This document shows, one piece after another, positions 60,830-64,000 of a DNA stretch of 64,000 nucleotides. Every line of letters starts with the position of its first letter. The stretch's first letter is position 1. Location: assembly GCA_902781515.1 (NCBI GenBank), contig CACZJU010000003.1:51512-115511 (forward strand), given 5' to 3'. The DNA is from an uncultured Bacteroidales bacterium. GTDB taxonomy: Bacteria > Bacteroidota > Bacteroidia > Bacteroidales > Bacteroidaceae. The notes beneath the pieces were generated by a model, which was given only the letters and a program-made list of their open reading frames with translations, ran no database searches and was not told the origin of the DNA. The position numbers and the translations under genes were made by a program.

Positions 60830-60860
60830 TTTGCTCGTATTAAATTAATATGTAAATTTG
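60830..60860 (+). promoter_or_regulatory. Promoter of the toxin-antitoxin pair
   Basis: TTTG, 19-bp spacer, TAAATTTG; 27 nt from the -7 box to the antitoxin ATG. It abuts the 22-bp array. Confidence 0.7.
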
Positions 60861-60887
60861 CCATGATAAATTACTAATAACGAAATA

Positions 60888-61124
60888 ATGAGTACTGTTG
60901 CACTAAACAGTTTGTTGGATTATTTAACTGCAGTCCTGACCAAGGACAATAAACAATGGCTTGCCGACCATCTGTATCAACAGGTGCGCAGCGAGAATGC
61001 AGTCACTCCATACACTATGGAAGAAATAGACACTATGCTTCACGAAGCTGAGGAGGACTATGCTGCTGGTCGCTACAAGACTAATGATGAAATGTTTGGT
61101 CATAAACGAGACATCGTGGTATGA
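60888..61124 (+). CDS. Antitoxin of a type II toxin-antitoxin pair
   Basis: 78 residues. The acidic C-terminal half YTMEEIDTMLHEAEEDYAAGRYKTNDEMF has the pattern of antitoxins that precede ParE/RelE toxins in Bacteroidetes (a helix, then an extended segment that wraps the toxin). The N-terminal part (LLDYLTAVLTKDNKQWLADHLYQQ) is helical. The stop overlaps the toxin ATG as ATGA. It is expected to neutralise the toxin and repress its own promoter; the 22-bp array directly upstream might be its operator, which is inference. Confidence 0.75.
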   Translation: MSTVALNSLLDYLTAVLTKDNKQWLADHLYQQVRSENAVTPYTMEEIDTMLHEAEEDYAAGRYKTNDEMFGHKRDIVV

Positions 61125-61432
61125 AAGTAATCTGGCTACATCGAGCAGAAATCGCCTTATACCAGACTGAAGAATACATACAGAATGAATTCGGGACGAA
61201 GGCAAGCGTTAGATTCATGAAAGAAGTTGAGGAAGTTGCATATCTTCTAGAAAGGATGCCAGAACTTGGTCACTACGAACCATTACTCTCAAACTATGTA
61301 CAAGGGTATCGCAGTATAGTCATAAATAAATTAACCAAACTGATATATTATATCAAGGGAAATGATCTCCTAATTGCAACACTATGGGACACGCGTCGCG
61401 AACCCAAGTCGCTCGCAAATAATATCAAATAA
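61121..61432 (+). CDS. ParE/RelE-family toxin
   Basis: 103 residues. The fold is recognisable from VIWLHRAEIALYQTEEYIQNEFG at the N-terminus, FMKEVEEVAYLLERMPELGHYEP, GYRSIVINKLTKLIYYI, and the basic C-terminal LWDTRREPKSL. ParE types poison gyrase and RelE types cut mRNA in the ribosome; residues seen do not settle which, but the lack of a clear RelE catalytic set leans to ParE. Translation is coupled to the antitoxin by a 4-bp overlap. Element copy 2 follows 14 bp after its stop. Confidence 0.85.
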   Translation: MKVIWLHRAEIALYQTEEYIQNEFGTKASVRFMKEVEEVAYLLERMPELGHYEPLLSNYVQGYRSIVINKLTKLIYYIKGNDLLIATLWDTRREPKSLANNIK

Positions 61433-61492
61433 CTAAAAACCCTTTAAAAACCAATTGAACTGAAGAAACAGACAGTAAATTAGACATATAGA

Positions 61493-61526
61493 CAGAAGCG
61501 TCCGCTTGGACGCTTCTGTTTTTTTT
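61493..61526 (+). terminator. Terminator hairpin of element copy 2
   Basis: Stem CAGAAGCGTCC and GGACGCTTCTG around GCTT, 11 bp perfect, then eight T. Confidence 0.85.
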
Positions 61527-61613
61527 ATAGAGACTTTGCGAAACATCTATAGTGAGTTTGGCTCTTCACTATAGTAACTTCTGCTATTCACTATAGTAAC
61601 ATTTTGGGGCTTT
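61526..61613. repeat. Four-unit tandem array, 22-bp period (copy 2)
   Basis: Starts at 61526, 61548, 61570 and 61592; all units begin TATAG, and the last merges into the -33 region of the next promoter. Confidence 0.85.
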
Positions 61614-61616
61614 TGT

Positions 61617-61648
61617 TTTGACTGTATTATATTAAATTAGTATATTTG
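61617..61648 (+). promoter_or_regulatory. Promoter of the DUF4160/DUF2442 pair
   Basis: TTTG, 20-bp spacer, TATATTTG; 19 nt from the -7 box to the ATG at 61668. Confidence 0.7.
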
Positions 61649-61667
61649 CAACAGAATACATATAATT

Positions 61668-61958
61668 ATGCCTAAAATACTATTGTACATAACAGCTAAG
61701 GTTATATGGAATTTTCTGTTCTACAATACGGACTTCCATGAAAGCCGAGCTCATGTACATGTTGGCAAGAAAAGTACAGAGGACTTATGTAAAATATGGC
61801 TTGAGCCAGAAGTGGAAGTTGCAAAGCAGGGTGATTTAACCGATGCCCAGGTTCGTGAGGTCGTCAGAATCACAACTGAATATAAAGATAAGTTGATAAA
61901 GCAATGGAATCTCTTCAAACAGGGTTCTCCAATTCGAATAATTAAAATAAGGAAGTAA
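61668..61958 (+). CDS. DUF4160-domain protein (predicted toxin-antitoxin partner)
   Basis: 96 residues. The DUF4160 pattern is seen in MPKILLYITAKVIWNFLFYN, the HxHV motif in SRAHVHVGKK (the usual HVHV region), and the C-terminal VVRITTEYKDKLIKQWN. Genes of this family are generally paired with a DUF2442 gene and have been predicted to form toxin-antitoxin-like modules; no biochemical role is established that I can state. The second gene starts 1 bp after its stop. Confidence 0.8.
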   Translation: MPKILLYITAKVIWNFLFYNTDFHESRAHVHVGKKSTEDLCKIWLEPEVEVAKQGDLTDAQVREVVRITTEYKDKLIKQWNLFKQGSPIRIIKIRK

Positions 61959-61959
61959 T

Positions 61960-62154
61960 ATGTACAAGACAGAAGGATATTGGAACGTTACACCACGCAT
62001 CAAGTCGCTGTCGTTCCCTAAGAGAGGTAAATTTCAGGTAGACCTGCAAGATGGCCGATCCATAGTCATGCCCATATCTGCTTTCGCAAATTTTGGGCAA
62101 TTATCAAAACTATGCCCACGAAGCACTATAACACTTTTAAACCAATTAAACTGA
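61960..62154 (+). CDS. DUF2442-domain protein, short, 3' end lies in a repeat element
   Basis: 64 residues. The DUF2442 core is visible: GYWNVTPRIKSLSFPKRGKFQVDLQDGRSIVMPISAFANFGQL. Family members usually run to about 75-90 residues. Here the last codons (LLNQLN and stop) are formed by the start of element copy 3, whose equivalent in copy 2 is non-coding. The C-terminus is therefore probably replaced or truncated by the repeat. It pairs with the DUF4160 gene. Confidence 0.7.
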   Translation: MYKTEGYWNVTPRIKSLSFPKRGKFQVDLQDGRSIVMPISAFANFGQLSKLCPRSTITLLNQLN

Positions 62155-62260
62155 AGAAACAGGCAGTAGATTAGACATACAAACAGAAGCGTCCGCTTGG
62201 ACGCTTTTGTTTTTTATATAGAGACTTTGCGAAACATCTATAGTAACATTTTTGGTATGT
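62131..62260 (+). repeat. Cassette-boundary element, copy 3 (shortened)
   Basis: The same leading segment as copy 2 (CAATTAAACTGAAGAAACAGGC), the terminator hairpin at 62184-62210, then only two array units (62217 and 62239), corresponding to units 1 and 4 of the other copies. The promoter part is missing. Confidence 0.85.
62184..62215 (+). terminator. Terminator hairpin of element copy 3
   Basis: CAGAAGCGTCC-GCTT-GGACGCTTTTG, then a T tract. Confidence 0.8.
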
Positions 62261-62452
62261 TGCTTTGTGCGAAGCATTTCATACAGCGAGGGGGCATTTC
62301 GTACAAAGGAAAAATATTTTTTACTTATCATTATTTCATTTCTCAACTTTTCTTTCTAAATTTGTAGCGTCAAGCCCAATGCCGAGAGCCCAGTGGGGAA
62401 GAGAGATTAAAAGGCCTTAAATTGTATAATAATTTTTAATTATTGAAATATT
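62261..62452. other. Spacer upstream of the last complete gene
   Basis: AT-rich, with a short inverted pair around 62264-62281 (TTTGTGCGAAGCATTTC...). It carries the promoter box at 62357-62364. No gene is seen. Confidence 0.5.
62357..62364 (+). promoter_or_regulatory. Promoter -7 box for the 432-residue secreted protein
   Basis: TAAATTTG, 88 nt before the ATG at 62453; no -33 TTTG seen. Confidence 0.45.
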
Positions 62453-63751
62453 ATGAGAAAGAACTTAATATTACAGTTGTTAATTGCTGCATTTATATTA
62501 TTAGCACCGTATAAAGTAATGGCTAGTTTGAAACACGTAGTAGAAGTTAAGCGAATCGGTTTTTGGGCTCCAGACTATCTGACCGTTACAAACAACTACG
62601 ACAATGCATTATGGATTTCTGCTCCAACATCTTTACAGTTTATGTCTGTTATAACTGAAATAAATGGACAGGATACAAAAAACATGGACGAGCGAGAATT
62701 CTATAAGATACTCGATGCTTCAACTTCTGTAGATCTGTCATACATGACGAAGATACGTGGAGAGAATAAGACATTTCACGAAAAACTGAAAAAGGGTGCA
62801 GGGTTAGGAATAGTATGTGGATATTCCATCGATTATAATAGCAGAGATCATTATGAGGCTTATCCAAATTCATATCGTGGCTTTATAGCATCAGATTATG
62901 ATATGGATTTCTTCCAATATTGTACTTACGACTATGCTTTTGGAGATGAAAACGACATAATAGAAAAGAAACAATTATTGCGTCCTCTAACAAAAGAATT
63001 AGATAAAAGAGGCATGAAACGGGTTGATAATAATCCCGATATCTATATATATGTCACACATGACGCCAATAAAAACATTGAAACAGTGTACATGCCGCAA
63101 CAAGTATCATCGACTAATGCTGGAATTAATGGACGAATTATTTACTATGGTAATGTGACGACAGGTTATGCAAATAGTTCTTCTACAACGGTTAACACTG
63201 AAACTGGACAAATAAAGTCATTTACCACAACTGATGTATATTTACAGGTAACATTGCTTGATGCGAAACGTACAAAAGAGGAGATAATCCCTAAAGTCTG
63301 GCAATTTACATACAACAAAAGGTTCGACAAAAATGTAGAATCTGATTTTATGGAAACCTTATTAACAAAAAACGCTCAAAACTATCCATTTGATGGAAGT
63401 ATTTCTAACTATTACGGTTATATACAGAACAGCCCTAGAATATGGTTCACTGGAGCCTATGCGTGGAAGGGAACAACAAGTGCAGATGTAAACACCCCAA
63501 TTAGTGATGTCAACCCAGGAGGATGGGCAGATCAATTAGGTGTAAAGAAGGGCGATGAAGTTTGGGTATACTACACTTATACTTATTCTCGAGGTAAGGG
63601 TCGCTTTTATCCTATAACTTATGATTATTTGGAAACTATATTTGAGGATAGAGGTGTAAAAATAGGAAAAAAGAAAATTAAGGATGTAAGTCGACTTCCT
63701 CGAACTAATGATTACAAATTTATATATGAAGATGATGCCCATAAACTATAA
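62453..63751 (+). CDS. Secreted protein with DUF4136-like core and PDZ-like segments
   Basis: 432 residues with a signal peptide (LILQLLIAAFILLAPYKVMA). A PDZ-like segment (residues about 60-105: SVITEINGQDTKNMDEREFYKI) is followed by a block like DUF4136 (residues about 175-310: RGMKRVDNNPDIYIYVTHD, VTLLDAKRTKEEIIPKVWQF). A second PDZ-like segment (NPGGWADQLGVKKGDEVWVYY) lies near the end. No catalytic residues were recognised. Base composition is more AT-rich than that of the housekeeping genes. Function unknown; probably periplasmic, or a lipoprotein-like relative without the lipobox. Confidence 0.55.
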   Translation: MRKNLILQLLIAAFILLAPYKVMASLKHVVEVKRIGFWAPDYLTVTNNYDNALWISAPTSLQFMSVITEINGQDTKNMDEREFYKILDASTSVDLSYMTKIRGENKTFHEKLKKGAGLGIVCGYSIDYNSRDHYEAYPNSYRGFIASDYDMDFFQYCTYDYAFGDENDIIEKKQLLRPLTKELDKRGMKRVDNNPDIYIYVTHDANKNIETVYMPQQVSSTNAGINGRIIYYGNVTTGYANSSSTTVNTETGQIKSFTTTDVYLQVTLLDAKRTKEEIIPKVWQFTYNKRFDKNVESDFMETLLTKNAQNYPFDGSISNYYGYIQNSPRIWFTGAYAWKGTTSADVNTPISDVNPGGWADQLGVKKGDEVWVYYTYTYSRGKGRFYPITYDYLETIFEDRGVKIGKKKIKDVSRLPRTNDYKFIYEDDAHKL

Positions 63752-63868
63752 TGAATCGGCGGACGTTCCCTCCAATCCATATTTGGAATAACAAGTGATT
63801 AAGACATATAACTTAAAAAAGGTAACTGGTTGATACTATTATTTTTTAATATATCTAATATTTGTAAA

Positions 63869-64000
63869 ATGAAGATACTGAAAGTTATTAAATTCATGAT
63901 CCTGGGAGTCGCGCTACTGATGTCTGCATCCACTGCTGAGGCACAGAACTTCACGGCACAAAATGGACAGGTGGCTGACGTTGAAGGCGAGACGATGGCT
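63869..64000 (+). CDS. N-terminus of a secreted protein, cut by window edge
   Basis: 44 codons are visible from ATG at 63869. A signal peptide (VIKFMILGVALLMSASTAEA) is followed by QNFTAQNGQVADVEGETMA. The family cannot be told from this piece. The 117-bp gap before it shows no terminator and no clear promoter, so co-transcription with the previous gene is possible. Confidence 0.6.
   Translation, partial: MKILKVIKFMILGVALLMSASTAEAQNFTAQNGQVADVEGETMA

Larger units (their letters stand above)
60701..60860 (+). repeat. Cassette-boundary element, copy 1
   Basis: A terminator hairpin (60704-60730; GAAGCGTCC-GCTT-GGGCGCTTC with one G-U pair and a T tract), then a four-unit 22-bp array (units at 60739, 60761, 60783, 60805), then a promoter with -33 TTTG at 60830-60833, 19 bp, TAAATTTG at 60853-60860. 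The same order of parts recurs at 61447-61648 and, shortened, at 62131-62260. Confidence 0.85.
61447..61648 (+). repeat. Cassette-boundary element, copy 2
   Basis: It begins ACCAATTGAACTGAAGAAAC, then a 30-bp stretch shared with copy 3, the terminator hairpin (61493-61526), the four-unit array (61526, 61548, 61570, 61592), and a promoter (TTTG 61617-61620, 20 bp, TATATTTG 61641-61648). The segment from the third array unit to the promoter is nearly identical to copy 1. Confidence 0.85.

Noticed and set aside
60739-62260. Possible CRISPR array from the regular 22-bp units
   Set aside because: Units are contiguous with no unique spacers, the copies are only four or two per site, and no cas genes are in the window.
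60701-62260. Integron cassette array with attC sites
   Set aside because: The hairpin is a short terminator with a T tract, without the paired core sites of attC, and no integron integrase is visible.

Overview
The window comes from a Bacteroidales chromosome, most likely the Prevotella/Segatella group (Prevotellaceae). The evidence is a gliding-type lipoprotein gene (gldH), a TonB-dependent receptor, secreted proteins ending in Bacteroidetes-type C-terminal sorting tails, absence of strong Shine-Dalgarno sites, and many promoters of the Bacteroidetes type (TTTG, 19-21 bp, TAnnTTTG). Most of the window is housekeeping sequence. Mobile-looking or repetitive DNA sits in the joints between genes and is sometimes carried inside them.

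Layout. 1-7.6 kb: a GH43 glycosidase cut by the window edge, a secreted endonuclease/exonuclease/phosphatase-fold protein, a sirtuin and a large secreted zincin-like protein. 7.6-16.4 kb: a uridine-kinase-like nucleoside kinase and a Fur-family regulator; miaB, with three tandem promoters carried on a 92-bp repeat; a HAD phosphatase overlapping pdxB; acpP-fabF-rnc; and queC. A likely small RNA with its own promoter and terminator lies at about 16.47-16.54 kb. 16.5-27.4 kb: a leftward run of rimP-nusA-infB-cvpA-sufB-sufC-sufD-sufS-rnhB, from one strong promoter with a leader hairpin. 27.4-30.3 kb: a 38-residue membrane peptide coupled to a C-terminal processing protease, and a PfkB-family kinase. 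tRNA-Asn follows. 30.6-38.4 kb: one giant (2570 aa) modular secreted protein. 38.9-45.9 kb: TonB receptor, lipoprotein, holB, ricT and gldH. 46-52.3 kb: a leftward cell-shape operon (mreB-mreC-mreD-pbp2-rodA) headed by a stand-alone IMP cyclohydrolase domain of PurH. 52.5-58.2 kb: a free-standing RecQ C-terminal-like protein, mtnN, two tandem deoxynucleoside kinases and the dTDP-sugar genes rfbB, rfbD and rfbA (no rfbC). 58.4-59.2 kb: tRNA-Ser and luxS; with mtnN this completes S-ribosylhomocysteine recycling and AI-2 formation.

The accessory region is 59.3-62.5 kb. A YhcG/DUF1016 nuclease gene is followed by two small two-gene modules: an antitoxin plus a ParE/RelE-type toxin, and a DUF4160/DUF2442 pair. 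They are separated by three copies of one intergenic element, made of a terminator hairpin, a 22-bp-period tandem array and a promoter. This looks like a repeat-bounded array of toxin-antitoxin-type cassettes and is the best candidate here for an undescribed arrangement.

A second theme is short repeats. Four-unit arrays of 21, 22 or 23 bp period occur at four places, with a fifth shortened to two units. A GC-rich palindrome occurs three times around and inside sufS. Palindromic insertions are inferred at the end of sufD, in yhcG and at the end of the giant gene. Microsatellite-like 7-9-mers fill many spacers and also occur inside pdxB and rfbD. Both tRNA genes are followed at short range by a direct copy of their own 3' end. 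All functions are read from motifs by eye; no searches were run.
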